Shown here one piece after another: positions 15,867 through 25,233 of a DNA stretch of 64,000 nt. Positions within the stretch are counted from its first letter, which is position 1, and each line of letters opens with the position of its first letter. The notes below the pieces were generated by a model. The model did no database searches and was not told where the DNA came from. It was given only the letters and a program-made list of their open reading frames with translations. Source of the stretch: Oscillatoria princeps RMCB-10 (lineage in GTDB: Bacteria; Cyanobacteriota; Cyanobacteriia; Cyanobacteriales; Oscillatoriaceae); contig JAHHHT010000006.1 in NCBI GenBank assembly GCA_019359235.1, positions 1-64,000 of the forward strand. Direction: 5' to 3'. Made by a program: the position numbers and the translations under genes.

Positions 15867-18371
15867 TCACTGGGGCGATTCCGCCGGTGCCGGCTGAGTT
15901 GTTGCCGGTGTTCCCCCACCGGCAGCGGGGTCAGAACACTCACCCTCCGGCACAAGTGTCGGGTCGGGAATCTCGACCGCCACAGGGCGAACCTTCTCTT
16001 CGAGCAGCCATCCGATATCCCCCGGTCGCACCGGAGGCGGTGCCGGGGATTCGGAGGCCGGTGTTTGCAGGGTTGCGGTAGCTGACCTGCCAAGGGGGGG
16101 CGCTGTGCGCGGGGTAGGGGTTGCGGGTTTGCCGGCAGGTGCCGGTGCCGGCTTGTCCGAACTGTTCTTCTTGGGAGGCACAGAATCGCTTTCATCTGGC
16201 CCTGCTGCCGGTGGGCTGGAGTCACTGGCAGGCGTCCAGCAGACCTTCAGCTTTACCGATTTCAACCTCTCGTCTGTCCTGAGGACTTGCAAAACACTGC
16301 CGGCTGGCACAGTCCCCACAACTTCTTGCTGTTCCGGTTTGCTGAGCAAAACTAGAGGTTTGCTCTTGACTTCAGCGGTTTCTGCGGTATAATTAGAAAT
16401 TCGTATCAGAGAATTCAAAGCCAGGGAGAGTTCAGGGGAAGGACTGGCAGCTGGGGTAGCGGGTGACGGCCTTGGGCCGGTGGAAGCGATCTCAGAGCTG
16501 GGATTGGGACTGCGGCCAATCAGGGGATCGATGCGCTCCCTGAGCTCGGGAATGAAGAAATAGGCCAGAGCGGGAAGCGCGAGCAGTACAGCGATTAACA
16601 GCAGGAGAGGCAGGGGGCTGGCGGCGGGGCCCTGCAGCATCAAAGTGCGCCCGCGCGAACCGGTATGGGCAGGCTGAACCAGAGTGGGGGCGGTCTGAGC
16701 GCTGATATCAGAGCCAGCTGCGCTTGGAGGAACGGCGTCGAGTTCAGCGAGCAAAGATTGAAAAGAAACCTCGGCGTTTTTGCTCGCTCTCACCTGAAAG
16801 TAGAGCAGAGAGACAGTCACATTGTCGTGGCCATTTTGCTTATTGCCGATCTCAACAAGTTTAGCGGCGCAGGCCGGCAGATCGCGAGAGCCGTCGATCA
16901 CCGGCAGAATTTCGCTTTCCCAGGATTGCTCAACTCGGTCGTTGTCGCTCAAGCCATCGGAGCAGAGCAGGAAAATGCAGTCTTCGTCCACAACAAAGCG
17001 CTGAGCGGTGGGGTGGAGCATGCCGGAGGCACCCATTCCCAGAGCTTGAACCAGGGAGCCGGCTGCCGGCTGCTGCACGGCATCGCGGTAGAGGGCGTAG
17101 CCGAGGCGCACCTCGCGAGACGCCACATCATCGTCGAGCGTCACCTGATAGCAGCCACTGGGTGCGATCCAGTAGGCGCGACTGTCGCCGACATGGGTGA
17201 TGTAGATTTCGTGAGCGCGGGCGACAGCCATCACCAGGGTTGTGCCCATGCGCTGGCGACCTTGGCGCTGTTCGTCATTGTTGCGATCGCTGATGGAATC
17301 ATTGGCAGCGCGGGCTGATTCTTCTAATTCCGAGAGCAGGGTTTGAGGGTTTAAATTGGCTTCGCGAGACTGCAGCGTTCGGACACGCTCCTGGATGGTT
17401 TGAATCGCTGTTGCCGAGGCGACATTGCCGCCTTCATGTCCGCCAATGCCATCGCAAACAATAGTGAGAACCGGGGAAGTCGATGACTTGAATGCGCCGC
17501 TGTCCGGGTAGCAGGCGTCCTCATTGCGCCGGCGCATCGGGCCGGTGTCGCTGAGGGTGGCAATCTGACAGGTGCGTTCTTGGGTTCGCCCGCAAACAGC
17601 CAGAGCTTCATCTAACAGCTCCACTAGATTTTCGGGGTGCAGCCGACCCTGAACCAGCAGCTGGCAAAGTTTCTCTAGAAAGGGAAGAATCAGGGGTTTA
17701 GCCTGGGGAACCCATTTCGACCACAGCTGCCCGAGTTCCGACAGGCTTCGGGGCTGCCGGTCGGTCTGCAGCTCCAGCAGCCGGACGATTTGCCCTTCGG
17801 CACGCAGCAGTTCTGGGTTCAGCAGGCTGGAGGCGACGCCTTCGGCGCTCGCCGGCTGCCAGAGTTGGGCGAGCTGCCACAGCCAATTCAGCTGGCGCAT
17901 GGCGGTGGCATCTTTCCAGGCGCTGGCCAGTGGGGGCCGCAGTTGGGGGGCGACCGGCGCGTTGGGTGTGGTGGCAGCTGCTTTTGGGGAATTTTCTCCA
18001 GCGATGGGAGCCCCCTCTAGCAGCCAGATGTCTTTTGTCTGGCGTCCCGAGCGGGGCAGATGCCCGTACACTTGGGGGACGTGCAGCCTGTAGGGGAAAA
18101 GTCTGAGATAGGGTGCGAGTTCCGGCGGAACTTCCTCGGGCATGGCTGGTGCAAGCCCGGGTTTGGTATCGAGCAGAATTCGGTCACGCTTGACCAAGTA
18201 GCGGTCGGCTAATATTTCCCCAGGCTTACAGGCGGCGGCACCTGCGCCGATTGCCCACAGGTAGCGAACCGGCAAGGGTGTCCGGCATTTCTCGCAAAAC
18301 CTGTTGCTCTCGGGATTGGGAGCCTGACAGGTAGGGTTAGAGCAGTTGATCTTTGCCACATTGTGTTGCAT
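15867..18371 (-). CDS. PP2C-type serine/threonine phosphatase with zinc ribbon and C-terminal SH3-like tail
   Basis: A large 834-residue regulator. An N-terminal zinc ribbon (Cys10, Cys15, Cys26, Cys29 in CSNPTC...CEKC) leads into a helical region. The PP2C phosphatase domain spans about 275-510, with TLSDTGPMRRRNEDACYP, VCDGIGGHEGG (metal-binding Asp and Gly), THVGDSRAYW and LLCSDGLSDN. One membrane helix follows (PLPLLLLIAVLLALPALAYFF), then a Pro/Ala-rich linker and a tail with QQEVVGTVPAGSVLQV. It should dephosphorylate Ser/Thr-phosphoproteins, countering cyanobacterial Ser/Thr kinases. A decayed copy of its tail lies at 14794-15081. Confidence 0.9.
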   Translation of the reverse strand: MQHNVAKINCSNPTCQAPNPESNRFCEKCRTPLPVRYLWAIGAGAAACKPGEILADRYLVKRDRILLDTKPGLAPAMPEEVPPELAPYLRLFPYRLHVPQVYGHLPRSGRQTKDIWLLEGAPIAGENSPKAAATTPNAPVAPQLRPPLASAWKDATAMRQLNWLWQLAQLWQPASAEGVASSLLNPELLRAEGQIVRLLELQTDRQPRSLSELGQLWSKWVPQAKPLILPFLEKLCQLLVQGRLHPENLVELLDEALAVCGRTQERTCQIATLSDTGPMRRRNEDACYPDSGAFKSSTSPVLTIVCDGIGGHEGGNVASATAIQTIQERVRTLQSREANLNPQTLLSELEESARAANDSISDRNNDEQRQGRQRMGTTLVMAVARAHEIYITHVGDSRAYWIAPSGCYQVTLDDDVASREVRLGYALYRDAVQQPAAGSLVQALGMGASGMLHPTAQRFVVDEDCIFLLCSDGLSDNDRVEQSWESEILPVIDGSRDLPACAAKLVEIGNKQNGHDNVTVSLLYFQVRASKNAEVSFQSLLAELDAVPPSAAGSDISAQTAPTLVQPAHTGSRGRTLMLQGPAASPLPLLLLIAVLLALPALAYFFIPELRERIDPLIGRSPNPSSEIASTGPRPSPATPAASPSPELSLALNSLIRISNYTAETAEVKSKPLVLLSKPEQQEVVGTVPAGSVLQVLRTDERLKSVKLKVCWTPASDSSPPAAGPDESDSVPPKKNSSDKPAPAPAGKPATPTPRTAPPLGRSATATLQTPASESPAPPPVRPGDIGWLLEEKVRPVAVEIPDPTLVPEGECSDPAAGGGTPATTQPAPAESPQ

Positions 18372-19028
18372 GGGGATTCCTCGCGCCTATCAGCCTGAGT
18401 TGCAAAAGCTTTTGTTAGCAGACGCCAATAGAGGGCAGCTGGGTGCGACGCTCAAATTCTTAAATAGGAGTGCCGATTCCGATTGTAGTGCCTGACAAAG
18501 AGCGCGGATTGGGTTTTGACATTTGACTGGCGTGCCCGCACTGTTAGAGTTACCTTTATTGTGGCGCAGCAGCCCGCCGACTTTCACGCCGCGCCCGGGG
18601 TTGCCCGAGCTGCTGTTTAGAACTGTCCCCCTGGGGGCTCGCCGGTGAAACCCGGACAGTTTGTTCGCCTTCGGTGATTGTCTCAAAGCCCCTGAGAGCC
18701 GCTCATCCCCACAGAGGTAGAGGCCCACAAAGAGGTTCGACCCGACGAGAGGGGCTCCGACTGAACTGTGCCGTCAATAGCTGACAGCCCGGTAGGGGAG
18801 TTCCCCCTTGGAGGAGCGGCACGCCAGATTCTAGATTTGATGTTAAAGTGGCTGGAAATTTCCCTCAACAGCCCGCCCGTCAGAGGCGACTGTGGGGCTT
18901 CCCCGTGCGACGAGTGATGAGTTTAAAGAGTCCCTACCCCGATCGCTGAGGGTGCGTCTCAGAACAGCAGCACACATTTCTCTGATACCCTTCTGGGTAG
19001 GACAGGGAGCGCCCAGGGACTGGGGGGT
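18372..19028. other. 657-bp intergenic region, no gene seen
   Basis: Divergent spacer between the PP2C gene and the 19029 ORF. Short open frames here have no recognisable features. No RNA gene could be identified by eye. Confidence 0.5.
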
Positions 19029-19472
19029 GTGAGGCTGTTGCTAAAAATGTTCGGAGTTATTGACAGCCAAAGCACTCTCACAGGCCAGCCATCGGCAGCC
19101 CAGCACTCACCGAGGTCAGCAATCGCTATGCCCGCACCTAAATTCGAATCGTTCCCCAACCCACCGATTTTAGAGCCAGAATGGCCCGACAGCCAGGATA
19201 TTGAGCAGTGGATCGCAGCGCTCAAGCAGTCTCAGGAGATGAATTATAAGATGATCAGTCTTAACGCTTGGGTGCTCTCTGAGACGATGGATCGGTTTCT
19301 GCCTGGTTTTTGGAGTCGCTTCATGGCGAATCGCCAAATCGCCCACAAACAGTTTTTGCAGCGAATGCAAAAGCGCCACCAGCAAGCCGGTGCCAACAGC
19401 GAAGACCTTCAAGCCGGCGGCACCGGTCAGGGGTTGGCAGAGCGCGATCCGACCGGCAGCAGCAGCCACTGA
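19029..19472 (+). CDS. Hypothetical protein
   Basis: A small soluble protein of up to 147 residues; the Met at 19047 is a possible start. A disordered N-terminus precedes an amphipathic helical block with DIEQWIAALKQSQEMNYKM, then WVLSETMDRFLPGFWSRFM and a basic coiled stretch HKQFLQRMQKRHQQ. The C-terminus is Gly/Ser-rich. The helical middle looks like genuine protein and may mediate oligomer or partner binding. I recognise no family. Confidence 0.55.
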   Translation: MRLLLKMFGVIDSQSTLTGQPSAAQHSPRSAIAMPAPKFESFPNPPILEPEWPDSQDIEQWIAALKQSQEMNYKMISLNAWVLSETMDRFLPGFWSRFMANRQIAHKQFLQRMQKRHQQAGANSEDLQAGGTGQGLAERDPTGSSSH

Positions 19473-19699
19473 GGCTGTGCCACCAAGACTGCCTTCGGGC
19501 CCTTTGACATCAAGGGCCACTCAGATTTCATTCATTTAATTTGCCTATTTAGCTGCAGCGGGCCCTCCAGGTTAATTTAGCCTGCCGGTTGCAAAAATCA
19601 ATAGCTTCTGAGATAATATATCTCAACTTCTGTCGGGCGCTATCGAGCGCAGCTGGGGCTCGCTAGGTTGTCTAATATGCAGATTTGATGCTAAAAAGT

Positions 19700-20044
19700 T
19701 TACGGGGTGTCTGGGGAAACTACCTGAGGGAGTCCCATACTGTAGTTGAGTGCCCGACTGTTAAGGTTGTAACTGATTTGGCCACTTTGGAGGAGGGAGC
19801 GCACAAAATGCTCCAAATCCGAACCAATCCGGCGGATGTTATATTCTGTCAAGTCTGCCCCGCTGCTGGAGTCCACCAGATCCTCAAATTTGCGGTAGAC
19901 CTGCTGCAGGGCGTCTGGATTCCAGTTCAGTTCACTGTCTGGATCGACGTCCAAGGTTAAGACCCGCTCGTTCGGAACGAGCTCGTTGTTCTCAACGTCG
20001 GCGGCAAATATGTGAATGTGGCGAGTTGTGGATTTCAGCAACAT
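19700..20044 (-). CDS. ndhM: NAD(P)H-quinone oxidoreductase subunit M
   Basis: A 114-residue oxygenic-photosynthesis-specific subunit of the NDH-1 complex, which carries out cyclic electron flow and CO2 uptake at the thylakoid membrane. The conserved pattern is full: STTRHIHIFAADVENNELVP, TLDVDPDSELNW, ALQQVYRKFEDLV, GADLTEYNIRRIGSDLEHF and the C-terminal SYNLNSRALNYSMGLPQV. The length matches the family. It is divergent from the sugar dehydratase gene, with 64 bp between them. Confidence 0.95.
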   Translation of the reverse strand: MLLKSTTRHIHIFAADVENNELVPNERVLTLDVDPDSELNWNPDALQQVYRKFEDLVDSSSGADLTEYNIRRIGSDLEHFVRSLLQSGQISYNLNSRALNYSMGLPQVVSPDTP

Positions 20045-20108
20045 GGGACTAGATTGTATGCAAATCTTTACAAATACGACTTAAATCATAGCAACTAACA
20101 GAGCCCCC

Positions 20109-22037
20109 GTGAACTTAGCAATCAAATCCCTGGAAGCTGTACTTGAGACGGCTGCTTACTCTCTATCCAGACGGCAAAAGCGCTATATACTGATGGCCAT
20201 CGATGCTGTATTGCTGTTGCTGGCCATCTATTGTGCGCTGCTACTCCGCTTTGGCTCCCTCAGCCCCAGTCCAGAAATCTATCGCTATGCCTGGTTAATT
20301 GCCATACTGATTGGCATTAAACTCATCTGCTTTCGCGCTATGGGGCTGTACCGCTCCATTCTGCGCTATACCGGCTTGGAGTTTTTGCTGACTGCTGTCC
20401 TCAAAGCCGTCGGGATCAGCTCGGGGCTGCTGATAATTATTGCTTATTTGCTAGAATCCTGGCCACTGCCTCGCTCAATTCTGGCCATCGACGCTCTGCT
20501 GACCCTGCTGTTCGTGGTGGGTGTGCGGGTTTGTCTGCGCTGGCTGGTTTACGAGGTCACTGCTTACTCTCGTCGGGGTGCGTTTGCGGAGCGAGTGGTG
20601 ATCTACGGTGCCGGTGCGACCGGCTCTCAACTGGCTCAATCCCTGGCGACTAACCCCGCGTATCGCCTGGTCGCCTTTGTGGATGACAGCCCCTCTCTGC
20701 ACCAGCAAGTCGTTCACGGACTCACGGTGTACTCTCCGGCTGACTTGCCCAAACTCCGGGTGAAAAAGCCGTTTGACACTATCCTCTTGGCCATGCCCTC
20801 TGCAGACGGCAAAACCCGACTTCAGATATTGCAGCGCTTGCAGCCCTTATCCGTGGCGGTGAAGACCGTTCCCACCATTGGCGAGATTTTGTCCGGCAAA
20901 GTCTCCATCAGTAAAATTCGCAACATTGATATTGCCGACCTTCTCGGTCGCGAAGAAGTTGCGCCGAATCTAGAATTACTCCGGATGAATGTAACCGATA
21001 AAGCCGTCCTGGTGACCGGCGCGGGCGGCTCGATTGGGTCTGAGCTGTGCCGGCAGATAGCGTTCCAGAAGCCCAAATGCCTGGTGCTTTACGAACTCAG
21101 CGAGTTTGCCCTCTACAGCATTGACATGGAATTGGCTGAAACCCACCCAACGCTGAATAGGGTGGCCTGTTTGGGGTCTGTGACCGATTCCTCCCAGCTG
21201 ATGGCCGTCTTGAGCAACTATCAAGTCGATACAGTGTATCACGCCGCTGCTTACAAGCATGTGCCCTTGGTAGAAGCCAATCCCCCTCAGGGTGTTTGGA
21301 ATAACATTTTAGGGACTTTGACCGCAGCCCGCTGCGCGGTGGAGTGCGGCGTTAGCAAGTTTGTCTTGATTTCCACGGATAAAGCGGTTCGCCCCACCAA
21401 TGTCATGGGAGCGACGAAACGGGTGGCGGAACTGATCTTGCAGGCGCTAGCAGAGCGGCCAAAAACCGCCACCTGCTTCACAATGGTTCGATTTGGCAAT
21501 GTCCTCGACAGCAGCGGTTCCGTTGTCCCCCGCTTCCGCAAACAGATTGCGGAGGGCAAACCGATTACGCTCACCCATCCGGACATGACTCGCTATTTCA
21601 TGTCCATCCCGGAAGCCGCTTCCCTGGTGATTCAGGCGGGAGCAATGGCCAAAGGGGGCGACGTTTTCTTATTGGATATGGGCGAGCCGGTGCGGATTTA
21701 CGATCTGGCGGTGCAGATGATTTGCCTGAGCGGTTTGGAACCCGGGCAAGATGTTGAGATTCAAATCACCGGCTTGCGCCCAGGAGAAAAGATCCATGAA
21801 GAATTGCTAATTGACAGCGCCAAGGCCAGAGCCACCAAGCATCCCAAGATTTTCTGCGCCCACGAGTCTAAAATCCGCTGGGAATTTTTGCAGCCCCGGT
21901 TGGAGGCGCTGTTCGCACAAGCTCGCAGAGGGGACGGTGACGGCATCCGGGCGGAGCTGCAGCATCTCGTGCCCGAGTACCAGCCAAAAACAGGGACAGT
22001 GCGTGAGGGTGCGGCTCGGCGGGTATCCGCGCAATAG
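20109..22037 (+). CDS. FlaA1/CapD-type nucleoside-diphosphate-sugar epimerase/dehydratase
   Basis: A 642-residue membrane protein of the WbpM/PglF/CapD class. It has four N-terminal membrane helices (about 25-135), a first CoA-binding-like Rossmann region (VVIYGAGATGSQLAQSL), then the catalytic SDR domain with VLVTGAGGSIGSELCRQ near residue 300, YHAAAYKHVPLVE and STDKAVRPTNVMGATKR. Met replaces the usual SDR Tyr, which is typical of the inverting UDP-GlcNAc 4,6-dehydratases. It probably makes a 4-keto-6-deoxy sugar nucleotide for exopolysaccharide or glycan synthesis. A GTG or nearby start is used. Confidence 0.9.
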   Translation: MNLAIKSLEAVLETAAYSLSRRQKRYILMAIDAVLLLLAIYCALLLRFGSLSPSPEIYRYAWLIAILIGIKLICFRAMGLYRSILRYTGLEFLLTAVLKAVGISSGLLIIIAYLLESWPLPRSILAIDALLTLLFVVGVRVCLRWLVYEVTAYSRRGAFAERVVIYGAGATGSQLAQSLATNPAYRLVAFVDDSPSLHQQVVHGLTVYSPADLPKLRVKKPFDTILLAMPSADGKTRLQILQRLQPLSVAVKTVPTIGEILSGKVSISKIRNIDIADLLGREEVAPNLELLRMNVTDKAVLVTGAGGSIGSELCRQIAFQKPKCLVLYELSEFALYSIDMELAETHPTLNRVACLGSVTDSSQLMAVLSNYQVDTVYHAAAYKHVPLVEANPPQGVWNNILGTLTAARCAVECGVSKFVLISTDKAVRPTNVMGATKRVAELILQALAERPKTATCFTMVRFGNVLDSSGSVVPRFRKQIAEGKPITLTHPDMTRYFMSIPEAASLVIQAGAMAKGGDVFLLDMGEPVRIYDLAVQMICLSGLEPGQDVEIQITGLRPGEKIHEELLIDSAKARATKHPKIFCAHESKIRWEFLQPRLEALFAQARRGDGDGIRAELQHLVPEYQPKTGTVREGAARRVSAQ

Positions 22038-22129
22038 GTAAAAGTGTGGGCAGCCACACCCCTCTCCCCCTACAGTAAGGGGGAACTTTGAAGCGGTGAG
22101 ATTGCCGTCATTGTGCCTTGCGAACCCCA

Positions 22130-22684
22130 TCAGGATGGACTGGCGCTGGCAATCATGCCGGTATTGCGGGCGTAGGCAAAAATGCCACCGGCATCAATCA
22201 CCGGCCCCACTTCTCCCAGGGGCTTGAGGTCATACGTCTTGCCGAGGCTGTGATTGATCAGTTGATTTTTTTCCATATCTATGGAAACCTCTTGACCGGT
22301 TGCGAACTGGTCGCACAGCCGCTCGACACTTTCGCAGGGGTAAAGCTCGCCGGTGGCGGCGCAGTTGCGGAAAAAGATGCGGGCGTAAGACCCGGCGACA
22401 ACAGCCTGTACGCCCGACGCCCCCAAGGCAATCGGTGCGTGTTCCCGGGAGGAACCGCAGCCGAAGTTTTCCCCTGCCACAATAATGGGGTAGCGGGTCT
22501 TGATTTCGCCGGCACCGACAAACTTGCCGTAGCGGTCTGGCAAACCGACTAGGGCGTAGCTTCCCAGTTTTTCGTACTCATCCGGCTTCGAGGGAACTAG
22601 GGTGAGGTATTCTGCTGGGATGATCTGATCGGTATCAATGTTGTCGTCCAGCACAAAAATCGCGCCTGCAATGACTTTGCCCAC
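22130..22684 (-). CDS. leuD: 3-isopropylmalate dehydratase small subunit
   Basis: A 184-residue LeuD. With LeuC it isomerises isopropylmalate in leucine synthesis. Recognised by VLDDNIDTDQIIPAEYL at the N-terminus (swivelling domain), AGENFGCGSSREHAPIAL (substrate-recognition loop), and SYARIFFRNCAATGELYP. It is the compact archaeal/cyanobacterial form. leuC is not in the window. Confidence 0.93.
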   Translation of the reverse strand: MGKVIAGAIFVLDDNIDTDQIIPAEYLTLVPSKPDEYEKLGSYALVGLPDRYGKFVGAGEIKTRYPIIVAGENFGCGSSREHAPIALGASGVQAVVAGSYARIFFRNCAATGELYPCESVERLCDQFATGQEVSIDMEKNQLINHSLGKTYDLKPLGEVGPVIDAGGIFAYARNTGMIASASPS

Positions 22685-23032
22685 TTTTCGATATCCCTGT
22701 TTTCCTTTAGCTGTTTAAACAAACCACTTTGCATTCTAACCTGCTTGCGGGGCAACAAGTTTACCCACATCAGGCGGCAGGGCGAGTCGGGGCGATCACT
22801 GCAGCAAAGCGCTTTGGGCGCTTTGGCCTCTCGGGCGCAAGTGAAACTGGAAAACCCCTCGGTCGTCCCCTGCGGGCACGGGCGTCTGGGGGGAGTGAGG
22901 CCAGAGCGGGGTGCCGGCGGGCGAGGGCCACGGTCTTTGAGCCGGTACTGGGGGACAGAAACCCAGATACTCTAGATATAACCGTGAAATCAACAAGTCA
23001 GGTTTAACTATCAATCAACTGCTGAACCAAAC
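22685..23032. other. 348-bp intergenic region, no gene seen
   Basis: Divergent spacer between leuD and the 23033 gene. It is GC-rich in the middle, and I saw no RNA gene or clear repeats. Confidence 0.5.
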
Positions 23033-23887
23033 ATGGCCAATTCCATCGATGACATTGCCAGACAGGCTCGCCAGGGAAGCGTTGCGGCGATTATTCAAAT
23101 CCTCAATGAAAAACTCGCACACTGCGGTGTCAGAACCCGAGCCGTTTTGGACAATGGGGTGTTGCAACTGCTGTGCGAGGCTCACAAGGTGGAACAGCTG
23201 GAACAATCTACCTTGGTCGAACGCATCCGGCAGATTCTAGAGTCACTGGCACCGCGCAATATTCGTCGAGTCAAGATCAACAGCCGGCTTGTCCGAGAAA
23301 AGCAGTTACTCTGGCTCGAAGAAATTAGTCGCGACCCAGAAAAACACCTGCTCTGGTTCCAAGAAATCACCCTGGCCAAGCCCAACATCATCAAGCGGCT
23401 GGCAGAAGATATCAAAAACCTCAGCGCTAAACCTGACGAGCCACCTCTGCCTCTGCAGGCTTCTTCTTCAACTTCATCTTTGAGTTTGGAGCGCGAGCAG
23501 CGCCAATTCTGGCGAGGCATCATGGTGGGCGGTGCCGGTTTGGGCTTGTTACTGCTGGTTTTAGGCTGGGCTGTTTCTAATACTCTGGGTCTGAAACTGG
23601 GCAGCCCGACAGAAGCGCCAAAGCCGGCTCCTCTCGCTCAGTCCTCCCCAAAGCCAGACCAGTTTACAGAGGCGGTGCGACTGGCTCAGCAAGCTGACGC
23701 CGCCGGAAAAACAGCCAAATCTCGCGCTGATTGGCTGACTATCGCTGCCAAGTGGCAGCAAGCTGCGGATCTGATGGCTGCCGTACCGAAGAGCGATAGC
23801 CGCTACAAGACGGCTCAGGACAGGAGGAAGGTCTACCGTGAAAATAGTCAAGATACTCAAAAGAAAGCCGAGAAAAGGGGCTCCTAG
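23033..23887 (+). CDS. Conserved-looking hypothetical membrane protein
   Basis: A 284-residue protein. The N-terminal soluble half begins SIDDIARQARQGSVAAIIQILNEKL, a pattern recurring in cyanobacterial proteins. It is helical and charged up to residue 150. One membrane helix (about 162-185) follows, then a Pro-rich linker. The C-terminal block FTEAVRLAQQADAAGKTAKS...WLTIAAKWQQAADLMAAVP resembles TPR-like helical repeats found outside the membrane in several cyanobacterial proteins. No catalytic motif is seen. Confidence 0.75.
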   Translation: MANSIDDIARQARQGSVAAIIQILNEKLAHCGVRTRAVLDNGVLQLLCEAHKVEQLEQSTLVERIRQILESLAPRNIRRVKINSRLVREKQLLWLEEISRDPEKHLLWFQEITLAKPNIIKRLAEDIKNLSAKPDEPPLPLQASSSTSSLSLEREQRQFWRGIMVGGAGLGLLLLVLGWAVSNTLGLKLGSPTEAPKPAPLAQSSPKPDQFTEAVRLAQQADAAGKTAKSRADWLTIAAKWQQAADLMAAVPKSDSRYKTAQDRRKVYRENSQDTQKKAEKRGS

Positions 23888-24137
23888 CTTGTAGCAGCGA
23901 CTGCCACCGGCCTTGTCCTGCAACTTGACCTCAAGGTCGCCGCTAGCACCTCATACCTTGGCAGCATTCCCTAGCGCTCATTGTCTCAGGCTGGGGAGAG
24001 TAATATGAAATCCGGGTGTACGCTCTTTTGAGCGCTCCATCGGATTTGATATAAAGCCCTGAATGGGAACCGGCATTCATAGCAGGGCGCTCAGAGCCGG
24101 TGAACCGCACAACATGACGGGACACTTGCAAAGGAGA

Positions 24138-24776
24138 TCAGTGCAAGTCTGCCTCCCAGATACCGATATAGATCCGCTGGCGATCGTCCCGCTCAATCAC
24201 ACCTTTTAGGGACTCTACAGTCCAGGTGTACCGGCTGGACTCTCGCTGATGCACCTGCTGCAACCCCCGCTTGATTTCCTCGTTCATCCGGCAGCCTAAC
24301 ATGCTATTCAGCGTCACCAGGATCTGCCGAGAGTCCACCGAGTCGGCAAAGGATGCCTCCGTTTGGCGCAGCCGCTGGGAGTCCTTGTCAAATAAAAAGC
24401 CCAAGCTAACCCGGTTTGGTATTAAGTCATAGATCACCGCACTGGTATTTGGCCAATAGCCTGAGAGAATTCGGCTCGGGACGCCGAACATGCGGCGGAC
24501 CAGACTTTTGGGTGTCCCCGGCTGAAATCCCGGTATCCCCACTCCGATTGGCTCTTTCCGGCACTCACTGTCGAGAATCCTCTCCAGTCGTGCGCCCTGA
24601 TGTGTTAAAATTAGCTCAGTGAGGGAATATCCCAGCGGTTTCGACCTCAGCTTCGAGGAGAGAGAATAAATTTCTTTTCCCCGCAGCGTTTCTGACAGCA
24701 ATTCGGAAGGCAGCGGGACTTGGGAAAGTCCGCTGAGTAAAAAACTTATACCGAGAGAAGCTTTGAACGCTATCAT
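24138..24776 (-). CDS. Hypothetical exported protein
   Basis: A 212-residue protein whose N-terminus (FKASLGISFLLSGLSQVPLPS) looks like a signal peptide or short anchor. The body is basic with two Cys (SECRKE and MLGCRMNE). The C-terminus (TWTVESLKGVIERDDRQRIYIGIWEADLH) appears beta-rich. I recognise no family. The gene stands alone. Confidence 0.65.
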   Translation of the reverse strand: MIAFKASLGISFLLSGLSQVPLPSELLSETLRGKEIYSLSSKLRSKPLGYSLTELILTHQGARLERILDSECRKEPIGVGIPGFQPGTPKSLVRRMFGVPSRILSGYWPNTSAVIYDLIPNRVSLGFLFDKDSQRLRQTEASFADSVDSRQILVTLNSMLGCRMNEEIKRGLQQVHQRESSRYTWTVESLKGVIERDDRQRIYIGIWEADLH

Positions 24777-25233
24777 TGGTGAATCTCTTAGGAATAGGCG
24801 TTGCCGGTTTTTAGCCTTCTACAGTAATGCACCCTCTGACAATCCTTGATTCCGACGGGTGCCGCTAGCGATGCCGGCTTCTGGCGCAGGCTAAGTCCTA
24901 CCGCTGTCAGCGTCGCTTTACCCAATTTCCAGTATATCTTAAATTGAGCGTTTCAGAACATTTGTAAAGGCTTTCGCAGGCGCTCACCGGCTTTGCCGAA
25001 GGACTGCCCCCTCTCTGCCGGGTGGCCACTGCCCCGTTTGTAGTTGGGCTTTAGCCCTACCGTTTGTAGTTGGGCTTTAGCCCTACTGCTTCGCAGCACT
25101 GCCGTTTGTAGTTGGGCTTTAGCCCTGCCGGTTCGCACCCCTGCCAACTTCGGGCTTGGCGCGTCGGGCGATGATTTTTTCACCTCCTTCTCCCCTTTTC
25201 AAAGTTGATGATGCTATAATTATATATGTAAGC
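24777..25233. other. Intergenic region with TAGTTGGGCTTTAGCCCT repeats
   Basis: Holds three spaced copies of the CGTTTGTAGTTGGGCTTTAGCCCT hairpin family at about 25034-25126. A TATAAT at 25215-25220 lies shortly upstream of the vWA gene start. No gene is seen. Confidence 0.6.

Noticed and set aside
16665-17318. 217-codon plus-strand ORF inside the PP2C gene
   Set aside because: Antisense shadow; the opposite strand has the full PP2C motif set.
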